64,000 nt of DNA from Paraburkholderia sp. PGU19 (lineage in GTDB: Bacteria; Pseudomonadota; Gammaproteobacteria; Burkholderiales; Burkholderiaceae): assembly GCF_013426915.1 (NCBI RefSeq), contig NZ_AP023182.1, forward strand, positions 744,001 to 808,000, written 5' to 3'. Below are positions 54,296-64,000 of this stretch, one piece after another. The number at the start of each line of letters is the position of its first letter. Position 1 is the first letter of the stretch. The position numbers and the translations under genes are program-made. The notes beneath the pieces are model-generated. The model had not been told where the DNA came from. It saw only the letters and a program-made list of their open reading frames with translations, and made no database searches.

Positions 54296-55889
54296 ATGTA
54301 CGCTGGCCACGACTCGCGAATCACCCGGATCACCCCGCGCTTGCGCGCGCGCCTGCTGTCGGGCGCGTTGCTGTCGGCTGTTGCGCTACCCGCGCTGGCT
54401 CAGACTGCGACACCAGGCTTTCCAGCGCCGACGCCGCATTCGCAGCAGGCATACGACCCCGAGAGCAGTTTCACGATGCGCTGGACGCGCGCTGACATCC
54501 GTCAGATCAAGGCGCAGTCGCACGCCGCGTCGGCGACTGACAAGAACTCGCTGCCACTTTCGCTGACCATGCCGGACATCCCTCAGGATTTTCCGCTGAT
54601 CAACCCGAACGTCTGGGTGTGGGACACGTGGCCGCTCGCCGACATGCGCGCGAACCAGCTGGCGTACAAGGGCTGGGAGGTGATCTTCTCTCTGACGGCC
54701 GACCCGCATGCCGGCTACACCTTCGACGACCGTCACGTTCACGCGCGCATCGGCTTCTTCTACCGCCGCGCGGGCGTTCCCGCATCGCGGCGGCCCGCGA
54801 ACGGCGGCTGGACCTGGGGCGGTCATCTATTCCCGGACGGCGCGAGCGTCAAGGTATTCGGCACGTCGCCGATGACCGATAACGCCGAATGGTCGGGCTC
54901 GGCGCGTCTCACGCATGGCGACAACGTCAGCCTCTACTACACCGCGACGTCGTTCAACCGGTCAGCCCCGGCGGCGCCGACATTACACCGCCGCAGGCGA
55001 TCATCACGCGCGCCGACGGTCACATCCACGCCGACGACAGTCACGTGTGGTTCTCAGGCTTCGATGATCACGAGGCATTGCTCAAGCCGGACGGCACCTA
55101 CTATCAGACCGGGAGCAGAACACCTACTTCTCATACCGCGATCCGTTCGTGTTCACCGATCCCGCACATCCCGGCAAGACCTACATGGTATTCGAAGGCA
55201 ACACGGGCGGCCCGCGCGGCGCGCGCACCTGCACGGAAGCTGACCTCGGCTACGCGCCGAACGATCCGCAACGGGAAGACCTGAACGCCGTTATGAACTC
55301 GGGCGCGGTGTATCAAAAGGCCAACGTCGGTCTCGCGATCGCGACGAATCCGCAACTGACCGAATGGAAGTTCCTCCCACCGATCCTGTCGGCGAACTGC
55401 GTCGATGACCAAACCGAGCGCCCGCAGATTTACCTGAAGGACGGCAAGTACTACCTGTTCACGATTAGCCATCGCACAACGATGGCGGCGGGCGTCGACG
55501 GACCAGACGGCGTCTACGGCTTCGTTGGCAACGGCATCCGCAGCGACTTCTTGCCGCTGAACGGCGGCAGTGGCCTCGTACTTGGCAACCCGACCGATTT
55601 TTCCGCGCCGGCCGGTGCGCCGTACGCGCAAGACCCGAACCAGAACCCCCGCGAGTTCCAGTCGTACTCGCACTACGTGATGCCGGGTGGTCTCGTCGAG
55701 TCGTTTATCGATGCAATCGGCTCGCGGCGCGGCGGCACGCTTGCGCCGACCGTCAAGATCAACATCAACGGTGACACGACGGTCGTGGACCGGACGTATG
55801 GCAAGGGCGGCCTCGGCGGCTACGGCGACATTCCCGCAAACCAGTCGGCGCCGGGCAATGGCAACGGGCAGGGCGGCAACAGCCAGTAA
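54296..55889 (+). pseudogene. levansucrase (GH68), two frameshifts
   Basis: Three frames together give a complete GH68 levansucrase, which makes levan from sucrose and is secreted. Frame 1 (54296-~54960) has a signal peptide (LLSGALLSAVALPALAQ) and the nucleophile region NVWVWDTWPL. Frame 2 (~54962-55112) has GGADITPPQAIITRADGHIH. Frame 3 (~55113-55889) has YRDPFVF with the transition-state Asp, ERPQIYLKDGKYYLF with the acid/base Glu, and the C-terminus. Each break is repaired by adding one base; the second lies at a GGG run (GGGG would restore TGEQNTYF). All catalytic residues are present. Either a recent pseudogene or assembly indels. ATG 54296 follows AGGATGC. Confidence 0.85.
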
Positions 55890-55992
55890 GCCTGCTCGTG
55901 AGGCTTGCGGCCGCCGCTTGCTGCAAGCCTCGACTGTCCCGATCTGCTCGCGCCGCCGATGTGCGTGCGCGGTCGCTCTATGTGGTGCCGCT

Positions 55993-56259
55993 ATGAAGTT
56001 CTGGATTCCCGAATTGACCACCCGCAAGCGTCCCGTGTATCTGGAGGTGGTCCACGAAATCGAAGCCGCGATTGACGCGGGCACGTTGCGACCTGGCGAC
56101 GCGTTGCCACCACAACGTCTGCTCGCCGATTTTCTTGGTCTGCACGTCAATACGGTCAACCGGGCGTTGCGCGAGACCGCGCGCCGCGGCCTGACTGCTG
56201 GCAACCGCCGGCACGGCACGGTCGTAAGTGGACCTTCCGGACCGGAACGCCTTCCTTGA
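55993..56259 (+). CDS. GntR/MocR-type HTH fragment
   Basis: This 88-residue frame matches only the N-terminal winged HTH of GntR-family, MocR-like regulators: RPVYLEVVHEIEAAIDAGTLRPGDALPPQR, then LLADFLGLHVNTVNRALRETARRGL. The aminotransferase-like C-terminal domain (about 350 residues) is missing and the frame stops at 56259, overlapping the GH32 open frame by 4 bp. It may be a truncated relic or a small stand-alone DNA-binding protein. Confidence 0.65.
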   Translation: MKFWIPELTTRKRPVYLEVVHEIEAAIDAGTLRPGDALPPQRLLADFLGLHVNTVNRALRETARRGLTAGNRRHGTVVSGPSGPERLP

Positions 56260-56273
56260 TAAGACGACATTTG

Positions 56274-57887
56274 ATGCACGACTCGCAACACCGATTCTTC
56301 TTCAGCTCGCGCGTGCTGTCGGCGTGGCTCTTTGCCGCGCTGGCCGCCGTCACCGCATGCGTGCCGTCCTCTTCGTGCCTTGCGGAGAGCACGGCCGATA
56401 CGCCGCAATGGCGCTCCGCGCTTCACTACACGCCGCAACGCAACTGGATGAACGATCCCAACGGCCTCGTCTACTACAAGGGCTTGTATCACCTGTTCTA
56501 TCAGTACAACCCCCATGGGAACTTCTGGGGCGACATGTCATGGGGCCACGCAACTAGCCGCGACCTGATTCATTGGGATGAACATGCCGTCGCTCTGCGC
56601 GCAAACCAGACCGAGGAGATCTTCTCCGGTTCAATCGTCGTCGATGCCCGCAACACGTCCGGGCTCGGAACGGCAAAGACGCCGCCGCTTATCGCGCTTT
56701 ATACCAGTGTCTACAAGGCGGGCTCCGGGCATGAAGCCGGCGTTCAGGCGCAGTCGATTGCATACAGCACCGATGACGGCGTGACCTGGCATCAGTACGT
56801 GCATAACCCGGTATTGTCGCTAAGTCCCGAGTCAAAGCAGTTCCGTGATCCGAAGGTGTCGTGGTTCGCGCCTGGCGGCTACTGGCTGATGGCGACCGTT
56901 GTCGCCGATGCGCATGTCGTCAAGTTCTACCGGTCCGACAATCTGATCGACTGGACGTTTCTGAGCGACTTCACGCTGCCCGATGTGCCGCATCGGAGCG
57001 CGCTGTGGGAAATGCCTGATCTGTTTGCGCTGCCGCTCGACGGCGATCCGTCCCGACGGAAGTGGGTGATGATTGTCAACGTGAACCCGTGGTCGATCGC
57101 GGGCGGATCGGGCGCAATGTATTTTGTCGGGCAGTTCGACGGTACACGCTTCGTTGCAGACGGTGTCCCGCCCGCCGGCTCCGATCTCTCGCGGTATCAA
57201 TGGCTCGATCATGGCGCGGACTACTATGCGGCAGGGACGTTCTCGAATGTGCCGTCAGGCAGGGCCGTGACCATTGGCTGGATGAGCAACTGGGACTACG
57301 CGAGCCATGTGCCGACCGCGCCGTGGAAGGGCGCGATGGCATTGCCACGCGAACTCGTGCTGAAGACGATCGATGGCAGGCCGCAACTGACGTCCGTGCC
57401 CCCGTCATCGTATGTGACGATGATGAAGCAGTTCCCCGCAACACGCATCGACGCGTTAGACGTGTCGTCGGCCACGCGCGACCTTGCGCCGTCGGGGCGC
57501 GGCGTGCAGAACATCGAGCTGACCATCCGGCCCGGCACGGCGCAGCGCGCCGGTCTTATCGTACGTGCGTCGGCGAGCGGCGACGTGGGCACGCGAATCT
57601 TCTACGACGCGCGTGCCCAGACCTTGACCGTGGACCGGTCGCGATCGGGCAACACATGGTTTTCGGGCGCGTTCAGTAAGGCGCACATTGTCAATCTGCC
57701 GTTGCACGACGGCACGCTTCATCTGCAGGTGGTGATCGACCGCAATTCGGTCGAAGTGTTTGCAGATCACGGTCGCACGGTCATGACGGACCTGATCTTC
57801 CCGGCAACCGGCGACGATCGTGTCCGCGTCTTTGCGGAAGGCGGCGACGCCACATTCAGTGATGTCGTAATAACGAATATGGATTGA
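56274..57887 (+). CDS. exported GH32 fructanase (levanase/inulinase type)
   Basis: A 537-residue glycoside hydrolase family 32 enzyme. The catalytic nucleophile lies in WMNDPNGLVYY (about residues 59-69), the transition-state Asp in FRDPKVSW and the acid/base Glu in WEMPDLFALP; a C-terminal beta-sandwich has QRAGLIVRA and DRNSVEVFADHGRTVMTD. The N-terminus is exported: LFAALAAVTAC fits a lipobox (Cys near residue 29), so it may be a lipoprotein, or cleavage may follow the later LAES segment. It should release fructose from levan, inulin or sucrose. ATG 56274 is used; an in-frame TTG lies at 56256. Confidence 0.92.
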   Translation: MHDSQHRFFFSSRVLSAWLFAALAAVTACVPSSSCLAESTADTPQWRSALHYTPQRNWMNDPNGLVYYKGLYHLFYQYNPHGNFWGDMSWGHATSRDLIHWDEHAVALRANQTEEIFSGSIVVDARNTSGLGTAKTPPLIALYTSVYKAGSGHEAGVQAQSIAYSTDDGVTWHQYVHNPVLSLSPESKQFRDPKVSWFAPGGYWLMATVVADAHVVKFYRSDNLIDWTFLSDFTLPDVPHRSALWEMPDLFALPLDGDPSRRKWVMIVNVNPWSIAGGSGAMYFVGQFDGTRFVADGVPPAGSDLSRYQWLDHGADYYAAGTFSNVPSGRAVTIGWMSNWDYASHVPTAPWKGAMALPRELVLKTIDGRPQLTSVPPSSYVTMMKQFPATRIDALDVSSATRDLAPSGRGVQNIELTIRPGTAQRAGLIVRASASGDVGTRIFYDARAQTLTVDRSRSGNTWFSGAFSKAHIVNLPLHDGTLHLQVVIDRNSVEVFADHGRTVMTDLIFPATGDDRVRVFAEGGDATFSDVVITNMD

Positions 57888-58104
57888 CGCTCAGCATCAG
57901 CTAAGTACGCGGTACATGCAGCGTTCCGGACGATAAGGAGTTCACCGTGGCCCGGGCCATTGACAGCACAGTAATTTTGAAAAAATGACGTGTACGCCGT
58001 CGTCGCCACTATCTGACGGTCCAAAGTTGCATCGAGCGCCGTCATCGTGTAATTCACGACCGGAAAGCTACTGGAGCATATCCTCTCGCTATAAGTTGCC
58101 AGGC

Positions 58105-59532
58105 ATGATCAAGATTGGTTCACTCGACATTTCGCTTGAGCATCGTCAAGTGCTGTTAGACGGGCAACCTGTACGTTTGGGCAGCCGCGCATTCGACATA
58201 CTGGTGTTATTGATCGCCGCCGACGGAAAGCTTGTGTCGAGAGACGAAATCATGCGCCATGTGTGGCCCAACACAGTGGTTGAAGAGAACAATCTGCAGG
58301 TGCACATCCATGCAATACGACGCGCGTTTGGCGCGGAGCGCGAAAGAATCCGTACGGAACCGGGACGTGGCTATCGTTTGATTCTCGTGGCGAACAGGCA
58401 GAATCACCCCATTCAAGGCGGGAGAGAGGGGGCGGTAAATCCGGACGCGCTACCCGTAGCACATCAACGGTTGCCAGCCGGGGTGCCGTCCCTGATCGGA
58501 CGAGACGACGCACTGACGGAAATCGCCAGATTGCTGTGCGATTCACAATGCCTGACGCTTATCGGTGTCGGGGGTATCGGCAAGACTCGTCTTGCAATCG
58601 AGGTCGCCCACAGAGTACAGGGTGATTTTAGCGATGGCGTAGTGTTCGTGCCATTTGCCTCAATTGACGACAGCCAGTCGGCTTTTGACGCGTTCGCACG
58701 AGCGACGGGCACGAGGCTGTCGCCAGGGTCGGAAGCGCTCGCGCAAGTCGGCCGGGAATGGAGCGGCCGCGAAGCGCTCATCGTGCTCGATAACTGCGAG
58801 CAGGTGCTCGATGTTGCCGCAGCAATAACGGAGGTCCTGATCAACGCGGGGAGCGGGATGCGTGTGCTTGCAACAAGCCTCGAGGCGATGCGGGTGCGGG
58901 ACGAAATTACCTATACCGTGCCTCCGCTTGCGCTACCAACCGACGACGAAATCACCGTCGTCTGGCATTCGGAAGCTGTGCAGTTCTTCGTCGCGTGCGC
59001 GCGTGCGCTTGGGGCGAATTTTCCTTCCGACGAGCACAGCATTCGACTCGTAGGCGAGGTCTGCAGACGGCTCGACGGCATTCCGCTTGCACTTGAACTC
59101 GCGGCGATGCGGGCATCGGTGCTTGGGATCGGCGGGCTGGCCGCGAATCTGGATGACCGATTCGGCGTTCTGACGGGCGGGCGGCGCTCTGCACCGCCCC
59201 GTCACCAGACACTCAAGGCGACGCTTGACTGGAGCTACCGCCTGCTTGATGACGTCGAACGCAAGGTGTTGCGATGGTTGGGCATGTTCGTCAGCAGCTT
59301 CACGTTAGAAACAGCGTGCCTGTTGGTTGAGGGGGCGGGTGTTTCGCGCACACAGGCATTCGAGGCGATCAGCGGGCTCGTGTCCAGATCGCTACTGAGC
59401 GTCGACCCGGAAGGTCCGAGGCACAGATATCGCATGCTGGAGACGACGCGCGCATATGCGCTTCAACAGCTCGACGATAGTGGCGAACGTGCAACGGCAG
59501 CGTCGACCCATGCAGTGCTGGTCGAAGATTAG
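58105..59532 (+). CDS. winged-helix/NTPase regulator, shorter than usual
   Basis: A 475-residue regulator. The N-terminal OmpR/PhoB-type winged helix spans about residues 5-95: VRLGSRAFDILVLLI, then LQVHIHAIRRAFG and EPGRGYRL. It is followed by an AAA/NB-ARC-like NTPase with Walker A GVGGIGKTRLA and Walker B ALIVLDNCEQV. Related proteins usually have several hundred further residues with TPR-like repeats; this one stops just after RAYALQQLDDSGERATAAS, so it may be truncated. The ATG at 58105 (MIKIGSLDISLE) is chosen. No operon partner. Confidence 0.85.
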   Translation: MIKIGSLDISLEHRQVLLDGQPVRLGSRAFDILVLLIAADGKLVSRDEIMRHVWPNTVVEENNLQVHIHAIRRAFGAERERIRTEPGRGYRLILVANRQNHPIQGGREGAVNPDALPVAHQRLPAGVPSLIGRDDALTEIARLLCDSQCLTLIGVGGIGKTRLAIEVAHRVQGDFSDGVVFVPFASIDDSQSAFDAFARATGTRLSPGSEALAQVGREWSGREALIVLDNCEQVLDVAAAITEVLINAGSGMRVLATSLEAMRVRDEITYTVPPLALPTDDEITVVWHSEAVQFFVACARALGANFPSDEHSIRLVGEVCRRLDGIPLALELAAMRASVLGIGGLAANLDDRFGVLTGGRRSAPPRHQTLKATLDWSYRLLDDVERKVLRWLGMFVSSFTLETACLLVEGAGVSRTQAFEAISGLVSRSLLSVDPEGPRHRYRMLETTRAYALQQLDDSGERATAASTHAVLVED

Positions 59533-60004
59533 TGCGTCGGCGCCTACCTCGGCGGCCCGATCGAATCGATTCGGCTTGGTGCCTGGGGGAAGAGGAAGCT
59601 TCGTAAGCGGATAGTCATGGTATGGCTTCGTTTCGAACGATGGCGAGCGGACGGTAGAACGCTCATGGTCTGACGCAGGATAGGTTTACCGTCTGGTTGA
59701 TCCCGATGCCCCTATCCCGATTGTGCGAGCAACGCATCCAACTTATCCTTGGTCCAGAATACATTAACGCGTACCGGGCGTCGACTACATACTCCTCGGC
59801 GGTGACATGCGTCGCCGATCATCATATTCGGATACCGAATCATGTCAGATGTATGTTGTCAAAAGTGACAAATACTTTTATGTCGACGTATGGACTGCTA
59901 ATCCATTTGGGCGACAGTCCGGTCAGTTGTCGTAGCTATTGACGGTCTATGAAAGCGCCGGTGCAGGGCCACAGACCTGCCGTTCGAGGATGGTCCTTCG
60001 CTCG
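59533..60004. other. no recognisable gene
   Basis: About 470 bp between convergent regulators. Nothing protein-like was recognised; the NTPase protein's missing C-terminal repeats were not seen here in any frame I could follow. Confidence 0.4.
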
Positions 60005-60886
60005 TCAACTTGACAGAGCCATCTGCGCGCCTGCCGCGAACCGTCGGCGGAATTCCATCGGCGTCATGCCCTTGACCGCGCGAAACTGGCGGGCGAAATA
60101 GCTCGGCTGACTGTAACCCGCTTGTTCCGCGATGAGGGCAATGGGCCGGTTCCGATCGAGAAGCAGCGCGCACGCGTGACCGATGCGCAGTTGCGCGAGA
60201 TAGTCGCTAACGGTCATCCGGGTGCAGCGTTTGAAGAAGCGCTGCAACTGGCTTTCGCTCATCGCCGCGAGCGATGCCAGCACCGACAGACGCACGGGTT
60301 GCGCGTAGTGCTCATGCAGATGCGTGAGCACTCGCTCGAGCCGGGCACGGTCGTGCGCGTTTTCCTGCGGTACGAAACCGCGTAGCGACAGAGGCTGAGA
60401 CCCGGCGTCGCCGGCGAGCATCAGCAGGATGTCAACAAGCCCCAGCCAGCGCGACGGTGGCGCCGCATCGACGAGCGCCAGCAGGCGGAACCGCACCGCG
60501 TCCCGTATTGCGTCGCTGAAACTCAGGCCGCGGGCGGCGCGCGCCAGCAGCGTGTCGAGCATCGCAAGTTCCGCGTAGTGTCGGGTCAAACCGTGCGCCC
60601 AGCTTTCGCTGAACCATACGACCAGCGCGCGATGAGGCTGGTCTGCGCAAAGCGTGGTCCGCGATTGCCACGCGTGCGGCAGGTTCGGACCCACGAGGAT
60701 CAGATCGCCGTCGCCATAGTGCGCGACGTGATCGCCGATAAAGCGCTCACCGACGCTATTCAACGTCAACGTCAGCTCGAACTCCGGGTGGTAGTGCCAG
60801 TTGAACGGAAACGCGGGCAGGCGCCGATCGAACAGCGTCCAGGACTGGCCGTCAGGCACGGTGACTTTTTCGAACCAGGGCTGCAT
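60005..60886 (-). CDS. AraC-family transcriptional regulator
   Basis: This 293-residue AraC regulator has an N-terminal cupin (FNWHYHPEFELTLTLNSVG, about residues 28-46, then GDLILVGPNLPHAW) and a C-terminal double HTH: LSVLASLAAMSESQLQRFFKR and IALIAEQAGYSQPSYFARQFRAVKG. The histidine-rich cupin suggests sugar binding. It is divergent from the Gfo/Idh/MocA-GMC pair and probably controls it. Confidence 0.92.
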   Translation of the reverse strand: MQPWFEKVTVPDGQSWTLFDRRLPAFPFNWHYHPEFELTLTLNSVGERFIGDHVAHYGDGDLILVGPNLPHAWQSRTTLCADQPHRALVVWFSESWAHGLTRHYAELAMLDTLLARAARGLSFSDAIRDAVRFRLLALVDAAPPSRWLGLVDILLMLAGDAGSQPLSLRGFVPQENAHDRARLERVLTHLHEHYAQPVRLSVLASLAAMSESQLQRFFKRCTRMTVSDYLAQLRIGHACALLLDRNRPIALIAEQAGYSQPSYFARQFRAVKGMTPMEFRRRFAAGAQMALSS

Positions 60887-60895
60887 GAGAAATGA

Positions 60896-62068
<1,173 letters not shown>

Positions 62069-62145
62069 CGCGCGTGAGACGACTTCGCAACGCAGGAGTA
62101 CCCGCATGGCGGGGTAGACAACACAATTCACAGAAACGGATCGTC

Positions 62146-63654
62146 ATGGATTTCGATGTCGTGGTCATTGGTTCCGGTGTCGGCGGCGGTGCGGTTGCGC
62201 TCGGTCTGGCCGGCACGGGGTTGCGGATCTGCGTGATTGAACGCGGCGGACGCTTGCCGCGTGAACCACAGAACACCAATCCGGAAGCGGTTTTTGTCGA
62301 GCGGCGCTATCGCACACAGGAGCGCTGGGTCGATGGTGCGGGGCAGAGCTTTAGCCCCGGTCAGTATTACTACGTGGGCGGTCATACCAAGTTCTACGGC
62401 ACGGCGATGTTCCGCCTGCGCGAGCAGGACTTTCACGCGACGGAGCACGAGGACGGCCTGTCGCCTGCGTGGCCTATAAGCTATGCGGACCTCGAACCCT
62501 ATTATGCGCGTGCCGAGCAGTTATTCCGGGTCCATGGCGAGGTCGGCACGGACCCCACGGAGCCGCCGCGATCTTCGGACTATCCATTTGGACCGGTGCC
62601 GCATGAACCGCTGATCGGCATGCTGGCCGGCAAGCTTCAACAGCGTGGTCTTCATCCGTTTCACATGCCGTCGGCCATCGACTTGCGCGAAGGCGGCGCC
62701 TGCATTCGATGTCAGACCTGCGATGCGTTTCCGTGCCACGTCGACGCGAAGGGCGACGCGGAAATCTGTCTCATCAACCCTGCGTTGCGGCATCCGAACG
62801 TAACGCTGAAGACGGGCACTCTCGTCACGCGCCTGATCGCCGATGACGAAGGCAAACGCATCGTGGCGGTAGAAGTCGAACAGGGTGGGCGGCGCGAGAC
62901 GATCCACGCTTCGCTGTTCGTGCTGAGTGCGGGGGCGATCAATTCGGCCGTGCTCTTGCAGCGTTCCGCCACGAGACGGCATCCTGACGGGCTGGCCAAT
63001 TCGTCCGGAATGGTCGGGCGAAACTATATGAATCACAACACTACGTGCCTCATGGGGCTGCTGCCGTTCACGGAGAACAGCACGCGCTTCACCAAGACGC
63101 TGGCGATCAACGATTTCTACTTCGGCGCCCAGGGGCATCCGGCGCCGCTCGGCAATTTGCAGATGCTCGGCAACATCCAGGAGCCGATGGTGCGCGCGGC
63201 GGTCCCCGCGCTTCCGGCGTGGACCGGAAGATGGTTGGCCCGCCACAGTGTCGACTGGCTGGTCATGTCGGAAGATCTGCCGCACGTCGACAGTACCGTG
63301 CGGGTACTCGGCAATGACACGATCGAATTGAACTGGCGCCGCACCAATACGCGTGCGCATACGCATTTCGTTCAGCATGTGCGGCGCTTACTGCGCGAGA
63401 TTGGCTTCAGTGCGGTACTGGGCCGGCCGTTCGGGGTGGATACGCCCTCGCATCAATGCGGAACGGTGCGGATGGGCAGCGATCCCGCAAGTGCTCCGCT
63501 TGATCCTTATTGCCGTTCATTCGACCACGCCAATCTGTTCGTTGTCGATGCGAGCTTCTTTCCGTCTTCGGCCGCGCTGAATCCGGCATTGACCATCGCG
63601 GCGCAGGCACTCCGCGTGGGCGACTACATCAGGACGCAACTGCACACGCTTTGA
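62146..63654 (+). CDS. GMC-family FAD oxidoreductase
   Basis: A 502-residue GMC oxidoreductase: FAD-binding VVVIGSGVGGGAVALGLAGTG at residues 5-25, the GACIRCQTCDAFPCH cysteine cluster mid-protein, and the catalytic C-terminus HQCGTVRMG (His) and SSAALNPALTIAAQA (Asn). It oxidises alcohols or sugars with FAD; the electron acceptor is unknown and no cytochrome partner is present. The ATG at 62146 is chosen since the upstream frame overlaps the Gfo/Idh gene. No signal peptide. Confidence 0.9.
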   Translation: MDFDVVVIGSGVGGGAVALGLAGTGLRICVIERGGRLPREPQNTNPEAVFVERRYRTQERWVDGAGQSFSPGQYYYVGGHTKFYGTAMFRLREQDFHATEHEDGLSPAWPISYADLEPYYARAEQLFRVHGEVGTDPTEPPRSSDYPFGPVPHEPLIGMLAGKLQQRGLHPFHMPSAIDLREGGACIRCQTCDAFPCHVDAKGDAEICLINPALRHPNVTLKTGTLVTRLIADDEGKRIVAVEVEQGGRRETIHASLFVLSAGAINSAVLLQRSATRRHPDGLANSSGMVGRNYMNHNTTCLMGLLPFTENSTRFTKTLAINDFYFGAQGHPAPLGNLQMLGNIQEPMVRAAVPALPAWTGRWLARHSVDWLVMSEDLPHVDSTVRVLGNDTIELNWRRTNTRAHTHFVQHVRRLLREIGFSAVLGRPFGVDTPSHQCGTVRMGSDPASAPLDPYCRSFDHANLFVVDASFFPSSAALNPALTIAAQALRVGDYIRTQLHTL

Positions 63655-63800
63655 CGGCATCGTCAATTTGCTGGCGGGTGTGCGAAAGAACACACCCTGT
63701 ATAGCGATAGCTAATTGCTACACGTTCGTGCGATCTTGCCGTCGGCGGTGTTCGACGTCGATCCTGGCGTTACGTTTTCGACGCATTATGTCCGCTCCGA

Positions 63801-64000
63801 TTAAAAGATGAAGTCTGTATTGATGAACTTCGATTGATGCTCGCGCACGATGGTATTCAGCAGTTCCTTGTTCGACTCGGTCTGTTTGGCCGCGACCATC
63901 GAGCGGATCGAGAACGCACGGAGCGCGTCGCTGACCGACAGCGTGCCCTCGGCCGAATCCTTGCGCCCGGCGAACGGGAACACGTCCGGCCCACGCTGAC
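63801..64000 (-). CDS. aldehyde dehydrogenase, C-terminal end (partial)
   Basis: The minus-strand frame runs off the window end and encodes the last ~66 residues of an aldehyde dehydrogenase, including DVFPFAGRKDSAEGTLSVSD and the end KFINTDFIF. It resembles GapN-like NAD(P)-dependent enzymes (FPFAGRKDSxxGTxxVxDALR). The stop is at 63801-63803; the catalytic part lies outside the window. Confidence 0.85.
   Translation of the reverse strand, partial: QRGPDVFPFAGRKDSAEGTLSVSDALRAFSIRSMVAAKQTESNKELLNTIVREHQSKFINTDFIF

Noticed and set aside
55131..56516. 461-residue minus-strand frame opposite the fructan genes
   Set aside because: Antisense to GH68 and GH32 sequence with catalytic motifs; no protein family features of its own.

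Overview
The window looks like high-GC DNA of the Burkholderiales, most likely Paraburkholderia or a close relative. This is an inference from gene content: a Burkholderia-type porin, a narGHJI operon carrying ppiC, a DUF3422 protein, and many MFS/MHS transporters paired with LysR, IclR and AraC regulators. The mix of catabolic islands, toxin-antitoxin genes, an insertion sequence and many broken genes suggests an accessory replicon or a plastic chromosomal region. No rRNA, tRNA, CRISPR array or replication origin was recognised.

Layout. 0.4-1.8 kb: a GNAT acetyltransferase gene broken by two frameshifts and a SAM methyltransferase. 2.5-11.3 kb (minus strand): respiratory nitrate reductase operon narGHJI-ppiC-narK with FNR/Anr-like boxes upstream. 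11.9-13.3 kb: two small proteins and a hemerythrin-like protein. 14-27.5 kb: a large catabolic island with two paralogous IclR regulators, an RraA-like aldolase, a 2-hydroxyacid dehydrogenase, an SMP-30 lactonase, a porin, four MFS transporters and two COG3618 amidohydrolases/lactonases, probably for uptake and breakdown of a sugar-acid or other lactone. 27.5-31.1 kb: DUF3422 and decayed genes (cupin, MHS transporter, luciferase-like monooxygenase). 31.3-35.5 kb: LysR, quinone-oxidoreductase-like MDR, metallo-beta-lactamase-fold hydrolase and AraC.

35.8-44.5 kb: a second catabolic island with two MHS transporters, a CitE-like lyase, an M20 amidohydrolase, LysR, a GhrA-like dehydrogenase, a class II aldolase and a second RraA homologue that lacks the usual catalytic arginine. 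Its toolkit partly parallels the first island. 44.6-53 kb: a decay and mobility zone with a headless LysR remnant, an xre-res toxin-antitoxin locus collapsed by an internal deletion, a diguanylate cyclase, a small unknown gene under a near-perfect LexA (SOS) box, a Phd-ParE pair, a 97-bp hairpin element, a Phd-VapC pair with direct-repeat operators, and an ISKra4-family element with clear terminal inverted repeats.

53.1-57.9 kb: a fructan (levan) locus: LacI-type repressor, two palindromic operators, a levansucrase gene (GH68) with two frameshifts, a GntR/MocR HTH fragment and an intact exported GH32 fructanase. 58-64 kb: a winged-helix/NTPase regulator, AraC, a Gfo/Idh/MocA oxidoreductase, a GMC oxidoreductase, and the C-terminal end of an aldehyde dehydrogenase running off the window.

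At least six genes (GNAT, luciferase-like monooxygenase, MHS remnant, LysR remnant, transposase, levansucrase) carry single-base-type frameshifts. Either this region is decaying or the assembly has indel errors; raw reads would decide.
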